Positions 25,309 to 34,442 of a stretch of DNA of 64,000 nucleotides are shown here, piece by piece. How positions within the stretch are numbered: position 1 is the first letter of the stretch; each line of letters opens with the position of its first letter. Below the pieces are notes generated by a model that saw only the letters and a list, made by a program, of their open reading frames with translations, had not been told where the DNA came from and ran no database searches. Source of the DNA: Metallumcola ferriviriculae (GTDB lineage: Bacteria > Bacillota > JADQBR01); NCBI RefSeq assembly GCF_035573695.1, contig NZ_CP121694.1, positions 2,146,501 to 2,210,500 on the forward strand, given 5' to 3'. A program made the translations under genes and the position numbers.

Positions 25309-26028
25309 ATGCAGGTAATTTTTTTACCAAAGCGTAAAATCTTAATCTGGGGGTTAATTACTGCAACTTTAATTTTATTAATTTTGTGGCTAAGTTTATG
25401 GCAGCAAATTACGTCAGTGCCTACTATTACTGAACCCATTTATCAAGGTATGGATACAGAGAAACAAATATCGCTTACCTTTAATGTTGATTGGGGACAG
25501 GAATTTCTATCGGAAATGTTGGATGCACTAGAGAAGAATGAAGCAAAGGCTACATTTTATCTTACCGGAAGATGGGCCGAAAAATTTCCAAATGATGCGA
25601 TGGATATTTCCCGGGCCGGCCACGAAATCGGAAACCATGGTTTGAAACACAATAGCCCTAATGCCATGAGTCTAGAACAAAACCGGCAGGATATAAAGGA
25701 AGCAGAAAAAATAATTGAGCAAGTAACCGGGAAGAAAACTACCCTTTTTGCACCGGCCTCAGGTGAACGAAATGATCATGTTTTGAAGGCGGCAGAAAGT
25801 CTTGGGTATACCACCATACTTTGGAGTATTGATACGGTAGATTGGCGAAGGGATAAAAGCCCTGACCAAATTGTTAGCAAAGTAGTAGACAAGGCGCATA
25901 ATGGGGCCATAGTTTTGATGCATCCCACTGAAGCCACAGCTAAGGCGCTTCCTGGTATGATAAACGAATTGAAGAATGAGGGCTATAAGATAGTACCGGT
26001 AAGTAAAATTTTATCAGACAATAATTAA
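25309..26028 (+). CDS. ylxY: Polysaccharide deacetylase (NodB domain, YlxY-like)
   Basis: 239 aa. An N-terminal membrane anchor (residues 7-28) precedes a NodB domain: motif 1 is LTFNVDWGQE (metal Asp kept), motif 2 is NHGLKH (both His kept), and the substrate-binding end is AIVLMHPTE. It would remove acetyl groups from cell-wall glycans on the outer face of the membrane. Its place just upstream of a D,D-carboxypeptidase and the mlpA gene matches ylxY in Bacillus, where the YlxY gene precedes mlpA-ymxH-spoVF. Because motif 1 departs from TFDDG, activity is probable but not certain. Confidence 0.85.
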   Translation: MQVIFLPKRKILIWGLITATLILLILWLSLWQQITSVPTITEPIYQGMDTEKQISLTFNVDWGQEFLSEMLDALEKNEAKATFYLTGRWAEKFPNDAMDISRAGHEIGNHGLKHNSPNAMSLEQNRQDIKEAEKIIEQVTGKKTTLFAPASGERNDHVLKAAESLGYTTILWSIDTVDWRRDKSPDQIVSKVVDKAHNGAIVLMHPTEATAKALPGMINELKNEGYKIVPVSKILSDNN

Positions 26029-26096
26029 AAAATGTTTTCATTAAATAACTAACCAACCGCCAAGGCATAATAAAATGCTGAAAGGGCGGTGTTTTT

Positions 26097-27158
26097 ATGT
26101 TAAGAAAAGTAATTTTTAGTTTTTTGTTGAGCTGCGTATTATTGGCTAATCCCCAGCCGTTGTGGGGTAAACCATCAATAACTGCTACTAATGCAGTACT
26201 AATTGAAGCGGAAAGCGGTAAGATACTTTATAATAAAGATGCTTTTCAGCCTAAACCACCCGCTAGCACTACAAAAATCTTAACGGCTTTGTTAGCTTTA
26301 GAATTAACAAACGCAGAAGATATAGTAACAGTTAGTGAAAACGCCGCATCCACAGGTGAAGCGTCAATTCATCTTATCGCGGGCGAGAAGTTAACAGTCG
26401 AACAACTGACAAAAGGGGCTATGATTAAATCCGGCAACGACGCGGCGGTTGCTCTTGCAGAGCATGTTGCTGGTAATGTAGAACTATTCTCTTTATTGAT
26501 GAATCAAAAGGCAAGATTATTAGGGGCCAGTCACAGTAACTTTGTGAACCCTAATGGACTTCCAGACGAAAGGCACCTATCCACTGCATATGATTTAGCT
26601 GTTATAGCCAAATACGCGCTCAGCAAGAAAATGTTTGCTGATGTAGTGGATGAAAAGCATGAAACAATTCCATTCAATGGACAAGGAAAAAGGTACTTGC
26701 GAAATACCAATCAATTACTGTGGAAATATGCTGGTGCAAACGGTGTAAAGACCGGTACAACCAGAGCTGCGGGCAGTTGTTTGGTTGCTTCAGCAAAGCG
26801 AAATAATCTCCAACTGGTTTCGGTCGTTCTAAAAAGCGGCGATCGGTATGGTGATAGCATACGATTGTTGGATTACGGTTTTGAAAATTTCGCTGTCCAA
26901 TATATACCAAAACATACTGTTTGGGGGCAGGTTTCTATTGTTGATAATGAAGGCACTAAAACTATTCCGGCTAAAACCGCAAAACCTTTGGTCTTAGTCT
27001 ACCCCAGCAGTCAAAGTAATCTGGTGGAACGTCGATTAGAATTAGATAGAACTGCGTCCCCGTTTGACCAATACCTTCAGGTCGGGAAACTATCCCTTTA
27101 TATCGACAAAGAGAAAAAAGCATCCGTTCCTTTAATGATTTCCCTGCCCGCAAGTTAA
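26097..27158 (+). CDS. D-alanyl-D-alanine carboxypeptidase (PBP5/DacF-like)
   Basis: 353 aa with a signal peptide (residues 1-24). Penicillin-binding motifs: S57-T-T-K60 (PASTTKILTA), S112-G-N (KSGNDAA) and K218-T-G (VKTGTTRAAG). A PBP5_C-like beta domain (residues 265-340) follows the peptidase domain; a clear C-terminal amphipathic anchor is not obvious. It trims the terminal D-Ala from peptidoglycan stem peptides, which limits cross-linking; DacF-type enzymes shape the spore cortex. Together with the VanW and deacetylase genes it forms a cell-wall cluster. It starts with its own GGGCGGTG site. Confidence 0.92.
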   Translation: MLRKVIFSFLLSCVLLANPQPLWGKPSITATNAVLIEAESGKILYNKDAFQPKPPASTTKILTALLALELTNAEDIVTVSENAASTGEASIHLIAGEKLTVEQLTKGAMIKSGNDAAVALAEHVAGNVELFSLLMNQKARLLGASHSNFVNPNGLPDERHLSTAYDLAVIAKYALSKKMFADVVDEKHETIPFNGQGKRYLRNTNQLLWKYAGANGVKTGTTRAAGSCLVASAKRNNLQLVSVVLKSGDRYGDSIRLLDYGFENFAVQYIPKHTVWGQVSIVDNEGTKTIPAKTAKPLVLVYPSSQSNLVERRLELDRTASPFDQYLQVGKLSLYIDKEKKASVPLMISLPAS

Positions 27159-27540
27159 GTAAATTAATCAACGAAGTAATGAAACTACTGGACTGTCTGG
27201 GAAATTTTAGTTACGGATAATTTCCCATAAATAAGGGGTTAACTAGGTCAATTCCTAGTTACTTTTTTTATCCTTGGAAAGTATATAAATTTTCGATGGT
27301 ATTATTACTACTAAAGGCCATAGCGATAGGTGTAAAGTCATTGGAACTAAAACAGCAAAATTCCTTGTTACACGCCGGCGCCGTTGGGCACTTTGCACAA
27401 TTAGAATGAACAAGAACTTAAGCCGGGAGTTTACATTATGAAACTATAACTATGTTTTTAATCAAGTTTTCTTTTAGAATTTTAAAGGAAATCACACTGA
27501 TATTCCCGAATTTTTATTAATATTGTAAAGGAGGTACAAC
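27159..27540 (+). other. Intergenic region with terminator, otherwise without visible genes
   Basis: Two hairpins follow the carboxypeptidase: gggaaatt/aatttccc near 27200-27228, and the terminator aactagg-tcaatt-cctagtt at 27241-27260 with acttttttt. The remaining 270 bases hold no ORF or RNA I can recognise. AAAGGAGGT at the end is the ribosome binding site of the M16 peptidase. Confidence 0.6.
27241..27270 (+). terminator. Intrinsic terminator of the cell-wall gene cluster
   Basis: aactagg and cctagtt form a 7-bp stem, followed by acttttttt. Confidence 0.75.
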
Positions 27541-28806
27541 ATGTATCGAAAGCAGGAACTGGCCAATGGAGTTAGGGTGGTCACTGAGGAGATACCTTCA
27601 GTTCACTCGGCAGCTGTAGGCATTTGGATAGGTTGTGGTTCACGGGATGAGAGCGAGCAGCAGTTAGGGTTGTCTCACTTCTTGGAACATATGTTTTTTA
27701 AAGGGACCAAAAATAGAACCGCTAAACAAATTGCTGAACAACTAGACGCTGTTGGCGGTCACCTCAATGCATTTACTACCAAAGAGTATACTTGTCTTTA
27801 TGCAAAGGTAGTAGCCGAACACTTAGGACTTGCTATTGAGGTTCTTAGTGATATGTATTTTAACAGTCTATTTGCTGAGCTGGATTTGGCCAAAGAAAAA
27901 AAGGTGGTTTTGGAAGAAATCAAAATGTATGAGGACTCTCCGGACGAATTGGTTCACGACCTTTTTTCGGAAACGGTTTGGCAGGATCATCCTCTAGGAA
28001 GACCGATATTAGGCTCAGCAGAATCGGTCTCAAGTTTGGGCAAAGATCAGGTAATTGAGTATTTGTATAAGCAATATGTTCCAGAAAACACGGTTTTAGC
28101 GGTGGCCGGAAATATAAAACATCATGAAGTGGTTAATCGGTTAGATGATGTATTTGGACAGTTTAGGCGTAATGGTGGTAAACGCCTAATGAGTCCTGCG
28201 GTTTTCCAGGCCCGCAGCAGGAACTTTGCTAAAGACACTGAGCAGTTGCAAATTTGTCTGGGCGTACCTGGTTTATCCCAAGATGATAAGGACATTTACG
28301 CTCTTTATGCGCTGAACAATATGTTGGGCGGCGGACTAAGCTCGCGCTTATTTCAGGAAATAAGAGAGGAACGTGGTTTAGCATACTCCATTTATTCTTA
28401 CCACACCAGTTACAGTGACACAGGTTTATTTACCATATATGCTGGGACAAGTCCGGAGAACTATCAGGAATTAATAGAGGTTATCCTTAAGGAAATCTAC
28501 TCATTTAAGAATAAGGGTGTAACTGAAGTGGAATTGCAGAGAACCAAGGACCAAATTAAAGGCAACCTACTTTTGGGTATGGAAAATGTTTCCAGTCGCA
28601 TGAGCCGGCTGGGAAAAACCGAATTGTCTTTTGATAGAGTCGTGACAGCAGAAGAAATTGTAAAAGAGATTAATACGGTTACTAGACAGGATATCCACAT
28701 GGTAGCAGAACGATTGTTTAATAGGGCGTCATTTTCCTCTACTACTATTGGACAGACCAATAATGAACTATTATGGCCTCAGTTATTAGCGAATTCTGGA
28801 TTATAG
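27541..28806 (+). CDS. mlpA: M16 family zinc peptidase (MlpA/YmxG-like)
   Basis: 421 aa. The inverted zinc motif HxxEH is H46-F-L-E49-H50, with the third ligand Glu in KKVVLEEIKMYEDSPDE. The second half repeats the fold without the motif and contains GGGLSSRLFQEIREERGLAYSI, the substrate-binding Arg/Tyr segment, so the one-chain PqqL-type architecture is complete. Cytoplasmic processing peptidase; in Bacillus the orthologue lies between ylxY and ymxH. Here three menaquinone genes and dut come between mlpA and ymxH. AAAGGAGGT precedes the ATG. Confidence 0.92.
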   Translation: MYRKQELANGVRVVTEEIPSVHSAAVGIWIGCGSRDESEQQLGLSHFLEHMFFKGTKNRTAKQIAEQLDAVGGHLNAFTTKEYTCLYAKVVAEHLGLAIEVLSDMYFNSLFAELDLAKEKKVVLEEIKMYEDSPDELVHDLFSETVWQDHPLGRPILGSAESVSSLGKDQVIEYLYKQYVPENTVLAVAGNIKHHEVVNRLDDVFGQFRRNGGKRLMSPAVFQARSRNFAKDTEQLQICLGVPGLSQDDKDIYALYALNNMLGGGLSSRLFQEIREERGLAYSIYSYHTSYSDTGLFTIYAGTSPENYQELIEVILKEIYSFKNKGVTEVELQRTKDQIKGNLLLGMENVSSRMSRLGKTELSFDRVVTAEEIVKEINTVTRQDIHMVAERLFNRASFSSTTIGQTNNELLWPQLLANSGL

Positions 28807-28819
28807 GAGGAAGAGATCG

Positions 28820-29923
28820 ATGGATTTTTTATTTAAGGAAAACAGTCTTCATGATTTATTGGTTAAAGTAAATGCCGGACAACGCTTAACCAGGCAGGAC
28901 GGTATCCGTTTAATGCAAAGTAATGATTTGTTAACTTTAGGCTATATGGCCAACATGGTGAGAGAAAAAATTAATGGCGATAATGCTTACTTTATTGTTA
29001 ACCGACATATCAATCATACCAATATATGCGTCAATTTATGTCCGCTTTGTGCGTTCGGTGTTGAAGCGGATAAGCCGAATGCATATCTTATGGATATGGA
29101 AGAAATCCGAAGAAAATCTTTGGAAGTCAAAGACTCCGGGGTAACTGAAATCCATTTGGTTGGCGGGCTTCACCCCGACATGCCTTATCAATATTATTTG
29201 GATATGATAAAAACTGTGCGAAAGTGTTTACCTGACGTTCATATTCAGGCGTTTACAGCAGTGGAAATAGATTATCTCTGCCAACTGTCCGAGAAATCAG
29301 TGTCGGAAGTTTTTGACGATTTAAAAGAAGTTGGTTTGGGTTCGATGCCAGGTGGCGGAGCCGAAATATTTGCTAAAAGGGTCCGAGAAAAAATTTGCGA
29401 CAAGAAAATCAGCGGCGAACGGTGGCTGAATGTGATGAAGGCCGCACATGATGCAGGCTTAAAATCTAACGCAACAATGCTTTATGGACATGTTGAAACA
29501 TACGAGGAACGTATTGACCATATGATTCAGCTGCGAGAATTACAGGATCAAACCGGTGGCTTTCAATCATTTATTCCGCTTGCTTTTCATCCCGCACATA
29601 CTCGGTTAGAACAGCCTATCAAAAGTAGAACTACTGGATTTGAAGACTTAAAAGTTCTTGCTGTCTCGCGTCTAATGTTGGACAACTTTGACCATATAAA
29701 AGCATTTTGGATCATGGTTGGTGCAAAACTGGCACAGATATCTCTATCTTTTGGTGTGGATGACATCGATGGTACAGTCGTCGAAGAAAAGATTACCCAG
29801 GCAGCCGGAGGAGAAGCAGGACAGGCCCTTACTAAAAAAGAACTGGTAAATATGATAAAAGCTGCTGGGAGACGGCCTGTTGAGCGCGATACCCTTTATA
29901 ATGTAGTCAGGGAGAGTTTCTAA
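28820..29923 (+). CDS. mqnE: Aminofutalosine synthase (radical SAM)
   Basis: 367 aa. The radical-SAM cysteines are C70, C74 and C77 in CVNLCPLCAFG. Segments VGGLHPDMPYQYYLDM, AFTAVEIDYL, GLGSMPGGGAEIF and FIPLAFHPAHTRLEQ are those of MqnE rather than MqnC (which has QGGLNP and FIPWSFQP). It joins the MqnA product to the adenosyl moiety of SAM to make aminofutalosine, step two of the futalosine menaquinone route. It starts 13 bp after mlpA and ends in TAATG overlap with mqnA, so the three mqn genes are coupled. Confidence 0.93.
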   Translation: MDFLFKENSLHDLLVKVNAGQRLTRQDGIRLMQSNDLLTLGYMANMVREKINGDNAYFIVNRHINHTNICVNLCPLCAFGVEADKPNAYLMDMEEIRRKSLEVKDSGVTEIHLVGGLHPDMPYQYYLDMIKTVRKCLPDVHIQAFTAVEIDYLCQLSEKSVSEVFDDLKEVGLGSMPGGGAEIFAKRVREKICDKKISGERWLNVMKAAHDAGLKSNATMLYGHVETYEERIDHMIQLRELQDQTGGFQSFIPLAFHPAHTRLEQPIKSRTTGFEDLKVLAVSRLMLDNFDHIKAFWIMVGAKLAQISLSFGVDDIDGTVVEEKITQAAGGEAGQALTKKELVNMIKAAGRRPVERDTLYNVVRESF

Positions 29924-30762
29924 TGGATGCAAGAATTCGGCTGGGAAGAATAAATTACCTCAACTGTCTTCCTGTTTATTACGGGATTGAAAAAGGAATA
30001 GTGCCAATTAATGTCGATTTATTCCACGGACCGCCGACAAAATTGAACAAAATGTTTATTGACGGCAAGTTAGATATTACTCCTATATCATCTATTGAAT
30101 ATGCGCGTAACTCCGAAAAAAGCCTAATTCTTCCCAATATGTCTATCAGTGCTGACGGGCGGGTGACGAGTATCTTACTTATCAGTAAGTTACCAGCGGA
30201 AAAGTTAGACGGAAAGACTCTTACTATGACGAAATCTTCAGCTACTTCGGTGGTATTATTAAAAATTCTTTTGGCAAAATATTGGCGCGTGAAGCCTCGG
30301 TTGTTAACACGAGAACCTGATTTATCGTCAATGCTTACCCAGGGGGATGCAGCATTATTAATAGGAGATGATGCTTTAAGAGAATCTCGGAATGTAAAGG
30401 AATTTTACGTTTATGATTTGGGTGAGGTCTGGAAAAATTATACCGGTCTGCCAATGGTTTTTGCTTTATGGGTAATACGTAATTCTTATAGTGCTGACCC
30501 TCAGGGTTTGGCAAATGTTGCGGGTGCCTTCTTAAAGTCTAAAGCTTGGGGCGTAGAAAACATGGAGACACTAATTAATGAAGCTGAGCAAACTCATCAT
30601 TTACCCAGAGACTTAATTTCGGAGCATTTTGCACATATAAAACACCAATTGAATGATTACTACCAAACAGCATTGCTGCGCTATTATAAAGAGGCTGCAG
30701 ATATTGATTTGTTAAAGCATGTACCCGAACTAAAAATTTGGGGTGATAATCTTGTCGGTTGA
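29923..30762 (+). CDS. mqnA: Chorismate dehydratase
   Basis: 279 aa in the MqnA/MqnD periplasmic-binding-like fold. RLGRINYLNCLPVYYGIEKG at the start and GPPTKLNKMFIDGKLDITPISSIEYA match MqnA. ALLIGDDAL and YTGLPMVFALWVIR are the conserved substrate-cleft segments. It removes water from chorismate to give 3-enolpyruvylbenzoate, the first step of the futalosine route. The ATG overlaps the mqnE stop (TAATG) and the end overlaps mqnC. MqnB/Mtn and MqnD are not in this window. Confidence 0.93.
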   Translation: MDARIRLGRINYLNCLPVYYGIEKGIVPINVDLFHGPPTKLNKMFIDGKLDITPISSIEYARNSEKSLILPNMSISADGRVTSILLISKLPAEKLDGKTLTMTKSSATSVVLLKILLAKYWRVKPRLLTREPDLSSMLTQGDAALLIGDDALRESRNVKEFYVYDLGEVWKNYTGLPMVFALWVIRNSYSADPQGLANVAGAFLKSKAWGVENMETLINEAEQTHHLPRDLISEHFAHIKHQLNDYYQTALLRYYKEAADIDLLKHVPELKIWGDNLVG

Positions 30763-31816
30763 AGCTATTTTTAAAAAAGCCGTATCGGGTGAGAGGGTTT
30801 CTGAGTCTGAGGCTGTGAAATTGTTTAATAAGGCAGAGTTACTACCACTAGGTAAGGTAGCTTTGGAGATAAGAAACAAAATCAAACCGGAGCCCATTGT
30901 TTCTTTTGTGATTGATAGAAATATTAACTACACCAACATTTGTTTAGTTGGATGTCGGTTTTGTGCATTTTATCGGGGTGAAAATCATAACGAGGGTTAT
31001 GTAATTACTGAACAGCAATTATTTGAAAAGATTCAGGAAACCATTGACCATGGAGGAACTCAAATTTTAATGCAGGGCGGTCTCAATCCTCATCTCAAGT
31101 TCAATGATATTTTGCAAATGCTTCAGAATATCAAAAACAATTTTGATATACACATTCACTCATTCTCGCCGCCGGAAGTTGTACATTTTTCACAACAAGC
31201 TGGGTTAACTATAAAAGAAACTCTAGAAAGATTACGCTCAGCTGGATTAGATTCGCTTCCAGGTGGTGGAGCAGAGATATTGGTGGACCGGGTTAGGAAA
31301 TATATTAGTCCCAGAAAGATATCATGGAAACAGTGGATGAATGTAATGGATGAAGCTCATCAGTTAGGTATGAAGACAACAGCGACCATGATGTTTGGCA
31401 GCGTAGAAACTATAGAAGAAAGAGTAAAGCACATGATTCATGTACGGGACCAGCAGGATAAGACTGGCGGCTTTACCGCGTTTATTCCTTGGAGTTTTCA
31501 GCCAAGCAATACCGCATTAGGTGGATTATCTGCCACTGGACATGATTATCTTAAGACGCTGGCTATCGCCAGGATAGTATTGGACAATGTACCGAATATT
31601 CAGGCCTCCTGGGTTACTCAGGGAGCTAAAATGGCACAGGTCTCGCTTTTTTTTGGAGCCAACGATTTCGGCGGCACTATGTTTGAAGAAAACGTAGTGC
31701 GGGCAGCGGGTGTATCTCATCGGGTGCCTCTGGATGAAATAATTCATTGTATTAAAGATGCGGGATATAATGCTGTGCAGAGACGCACTGATTATAGTTT
31801 CATTAAAGCTTACTAA
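30752..31816 (+). CDS. mqnC: Cyclic dehypoxanthinyl futalosine synthase (radical SAM)
   Basis: 354 aa from TTG 30752 with GGGGTGAT upstream (GTG 30743 is an alternative). Radical-SAM motif CLVGCRFCAFYR gives Cx3Cx2C. ILMQGGLNPHL, HSFSPPEVVHF, GLDSLPGGGAEIL and FIPWSFQPSNTAL are MqnC signatures. It cyclises dehypoxanthinyl futalosine. The gene overlaps mqnA by 11 bp and closes the mqnEAC unit. Its likeness to mqnE reflects common ancestry. Confidence 0.93.
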   Translation: MSVEAIFKKAVSGERVSESEAVKLFNKAELLPLGKVALEIRNKIKPEPIVSFVIDRNINYTNICLVGCRFCAFYRGENHNEGYVITEQQLFEKIQETIDHGGTQILMQGGLNPHLKFNDILQMLQNIKNNFDIHIHSFSPPEVVHFSQQAGLTIKETLERLRSAGLDSLPGGGAEILVDRVRKYISPRKISWKQWMNVMDEAHQLGMKTTATMMFGSVETIEERVKHMIHVRDQQDKTGGFTAFIPWSFQPSNTALGGLSATGHDYLKTLAIARIVLDNVPNIQASWVTQGAKMAQVSLFFGANDFGGTMFEENVVRAAGVSHRVPLDEIIHCIKDAGYNAVQRRTDYSFIKAY

Positions 31817-31916
31817 TGTGAATACGTTTAGTTTTGCTAAAATTCGGGGTTTTAAGACATATCCTCGCTTATAGAAGTGGGGTCCTTAAAATCAGATAAT
31901 AGGAGATGTTTTACTA

Positions 31917-32366
31917 ATGTCTATTACTCTGCCTGTTTACCGATTGTCGCATGGACAGGGGTTACCGCTGCCGGAGTATATGACCGCTGATTCGGCGGGA
32001 ATGGATATTCACGCGGCCTGCGACGATAAAATCACTATTAATCCCCAAGATATCATCTTAATGCCCACCGGTATTGTCATTATGCTTCCCCATGGATATG
32101 AGGCCCAAGTGCGTCCTCGTAGCGGCTTGGCCCTAAAGAAGGGTATAACCCTTGTTAATTCACCGGGTACCATCGATGCGGACTATCGAGGAGAAGTGAA
32201 ATTAATTATGACAAACTTAAGTAAAACACCGGCGGTAATTAAAAGGGGCCAGAGAGTGGCCCAGTTAGTAGTTTGCCCCATTACAAAAGTAAAACCGGTG
32301 GAAGTATCGTCAGTTGACTGCGACACAAAAAGAGGGAATGGTGGTTTTGGGCATACAGGTGTTTAA
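31917..32366 (+). CDS. dut: dUTP diphosphatase
   Basis: 149 aa trimeric dUTPase. All five motifs are present: SAGMDIHA, RPRSGLALKKGI, GTIDADYRGEVK, RGQRVAQLVV and the flexible C-terminal RGNGGFGHTG with the arginine and Phe that close over the nucleotide. It hydrolyses dUTP to dUMP, keeping uracil out of DNA and feeding thymidylate synthesis. AGGAGATG precedes the ATG. The gene stands about 100 bp after mqnC and may share its transcript. Confidence 0.95.
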   Translation: MSITLPVYRLSHGQGLPLPEYMTADSAGMDIHAACDDKITINPQDIILMPTGIVIMLPHGYEAQVRPRSGLALKKGITLVNSPGTIDADYRGEVKLIMTNLSKTPAVIKRGQRVAQLVVCPITKVKPVEVSSVDCDTKRGNGGFGHTGV

Positions 32367-32480
32367 GCGGTGATTCTGCACTTATAAATAGCTAAAATAG
32401 AAACATATAAATAATCCCTGTGCAAAGTTTGGTATACCTTGACCCGTCCAATCATAATAATAGATTGGGAGGAGATAGAT

Positions 32481-32816
32481 TTGCTAGCGGGGATTATTTT
32501 TTTATCCATTTTATCGATTTTAACTCTTCTTGCTGCAAGGGAAAAGCAGCGATTGCGTAATTTAATTAGTCGCAATCTATCGGATGATACCATAGATTCC
32601 CCTTTTTCCAAAGCTTTAACTGATTTGGTAGGCATTGCCGGGGGGATTTATTTATCTTTAATTATGCTGATTACGTTTCTAGGCATACATATTCCTGAAA
32701 AGGTCGCACTATTTGGCATTGATATTGATCCTATTGCTGTAGTTGCAGTACTAATGACACTGCTTCAACCATTAGCATTACGTTTATGGTATTACCAAAA
32801 GCTATCGGGAAAGTGA
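32481..32816 (+). CDS. Small membrane protein of unknown function
   Basis: 111 aa from TTG 32481, just after GGGAGGAG (a TTG at 32439 would add 14 residues but lacks a binding site). Three hydrophobic segments: residues 1-17 (GIIFLSILSILTLLA), 50-70 (GIAGGIYLSLIMLITFLGI) and 82-103. A basic linker (AREKQRLRNLISRN) follows the first segment. I recognise no family. It sits between dut and ymxH, 9 bp before the latter. Confidence 0.65.
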   Translation: MLAGIIFLSILSILTLLAAREKQRLRNLISRNLSDDTIDSPFSKALTDLVGIAGGIYLSLIMLITFLGIHIPEKVALFGIDIDPIAVVAVLMTLLQPLALRLWYYQKLSGK

Positions 32817-32825
32817 GGGGTTACT

Positions 32826-33095
32826 ATGCTTTTAAGTGAATTGGTGGGTAAGGAGATTGTAAACATTTATAATGGTGTCAGGCTGGGGGTAGTAGGTGAA
32901 TCGGATCTGGTAATAGATGACCACAGTGGCGAAATTGAATCGATCATTCTTCCCAGCAAAGGTAATATGATTAATTTTTGGACAGAAAAATCTCAGCTGA
33001 TCATTCCCTGGCATGCTGTAAAGAAAATTGGCAGTCAGGTAATCATTGTGGAGTTAGATGACTCTCATGGAGTAATGCATCGCTATTCTGTTTAA
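32826..33095 (+). CDS. ymxH: YlmC/YmxH family PRC-barrel protein
   Basis: 89 aa. One PRC-barrel domain: LLSELVGKEIVNIYNGVRLG at the N-terminus and QLIIPWHAVKKIGSQVIIVEL in the second half. Members occur in spore formers next to mlpA and the spoVF operon, as here; in Bacillus the protein is linked to sporulation, but its molecular role is unknown. GTGAGGGG precedes the ATG at 32826. The lysine-riboswitch promoter starts immediately after its stop. Confidence 0.9.
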   Translation: MLLSELVGKEIVNIYNGVRLGVVGESDLVIDDHSGEIESIILPSKGNMINFWTEKSQLIIPWHAVKKIGSQVIIVELDDSHGVMHRYSV

Positions 33096-33124
33096 TTGAC
33101 AATAATTACTTATTATGTTAACAT
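33096..33124 (+). promoter_or_regulatory. Sigma-A promoter of the dapB-dpa-asd-dapGA operon
   Basis: ttgaca (33096-33101), a 17-bp spacer and taacat (33119-33124), about 40 bp before the riboswitch core. Confidence 0.7.
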
Positions 33125-33162
33125 ATAAAAAATTCTATATATGTACCTCATCTCTTTCGGGG

Positions 33163-33350
33163 TGAGGTAGAGGAGCGGTGAGTCATCAGTAATCCAGGTT
33201 AGCGGAGGGTTACCATGAACTTGGATGAAAGGGGCCATCGCCGAAGTCTCTATTGGGTGACCCCCCAATGGGGCTGGGGTTATGCCGAACAGGTATAACA
33301 CTGTCACCAACGGATATCCCGACCGGTGGTGGAGAACTATCTCGCGAAGG
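33163..33350 (+). ncRNA. Lysine riboswitch (L-box)
   Basis: P1 is gaggtag (33164-33170) with ctatctc near 33338-33344. The conserved L-box core is visible in order: aggtagagg-gcgg, gcggaggg, gaaaggggcc, gccgaag, ggctggg and the cactgtcacc/gagaactatctc end. It binds lysine and controls the downstream genes by premature termination at 33381-33410. No protein-coding frame spans it. Confidence 0.9.
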
Positions 33351-33380
33351 GGAAGAGAGGGGTGAAACTATGTAGTTTTA

Positions 33381-33410
33381 CTGCTGGGGATTCCTTCAGC
33401 AGTTTTTTTG
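33381..33410 (+). terminator. Riboswitch-controlled attenuator
   Basis: ctgctgggga and ttccttcagcag form the stem, followed by seven T. It lies just after the lysine aptamer and 150 bp before dapB, so lysine binding should favour it. Confidence 0.8.
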
Positions 33411-33562
33411 TATCTGTCAGACGCCATGCCGCCGGGCACTGAAAATTTATAATTTCGGGGTAGAAATCACTTGTACACGTATGAGTAAAAATTAAGTTCT
33501 TTTATATTTTGTTCTGGCAGGATCGATGGTTTTCTATGAGAGAGAGATTGAGAAAGGGGGTA

Positions 33563-34351
33563 ATGAAAATTACTAAAGTTGTACTCACTGGGGCTAACGG
33601 CCAAATGGGGCAGGCAATGCTAAAGGTATTGGATAATGAATCTGACATCGAGGTTGTGGGCGCAGTGGACGTTAACGGCGGAATGCCTCTTAATAAAGTA
33701 TTAGGTAATGATAATCCCTTAAAAGTTGAAGTTAGCTTAGCTGAGGTCCTAGCAAATACCCAGCCCGATGTTTTAGTGGATTTCACTAACGCAAGGGCGG
33801 CAGTGGAAAATGCATCTGAGGCTCTGAAAAGGGGTGTGCGCCCTGTAATTGGGTCGACTGGTTTAAATACAGAGCAGGTGTCTCTATTACATAGCTTATG
33901 CGAAGAAAATCGCTGCGGCGCACTTGTGGCACCAAATTTTGCTTTAGGAGCTATTTTAATGATGCGCTTTGCTGTAGAATGCAGTAAGTATTTTCCTGAC
34001 TGTGAAATAGTTGAACTTCATCATGATAAAAAAATAGATGCTCCATCGGGTACTGCAGCAGCAACGGCTAGAATGATAAGTGAATCCCGTACTGCAGCCA
34101 ACTCACCGGTTGAGCATCGTGAGAAAACATTAGGTGTGCGTGGTGGAGAAATATTTGGTGTTCCAGTTCATAGCATCCGGCTGCCCGGCTTAGTTGCTCA
34201 CCAAGAAGTGATTTTCGGCGGAGAAGGTGAGACGCTGACCATTAGACACGATTCGCTGAACAGAAGTTCGTTTGGCGCGGGCCTAGTGTTAGCGGTAAGG
34301 AAAGTTTTAAATCTTGATAGGATGGTGATTGGACTAGAAAATTTATTATAA
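33563..34351 (+). CDS. dapB: 4-hydroxy-tetrahydrodipicolinate reductase
   Basis: 262 aa from ATG 33563 with AAAGGGGG upstream (GTG/ATG codons further up lack a binding site). The Rossmann motif GANGQMGQAM opens the protein; ELHHDKKIDAPSGTA is the family's substrate signature with the catalytic His-His and Lys. It reduces HTPA to tetrahydrodipicolinate with NAD(P)H. As first gene after the lysine riboswitch it heads an operon that branches between lysine and spore dipicolinate. The Bacillus spoVF operon lacks dapB at this position. Confidence 0.95.
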   Translation: MKITKVVLTGANGQMGQAMLKVLDNESDIEVVGAVDVNGGMPLNKVLGNDNPLKVEVSLAEVLANTQPDVLVDFTNARAAVENASEALKRGVRPVIGSTGLNTEQVSLLHSLCEENRCGALVAPNFALGAILMMRFAVECSKYFPDCEIVELHHDKKIDAPSGTAAATARMISESRTAANSPVEHREKTLGVRGGEIFGVPVHSIRLPGLVAHQEVIFGGEGETLTIRHDSLNRSSFGAGLVLAVRKVLNLDRMVIGLENLL

Positions 34352-34442
34352 CACCTCACAATCAAATAAGTGACAAGCACCAAAGCCATGGCAAGACATA
34401 TAGTGATACTACATTACCAATGGAACAATGGGAGGGAAGATA

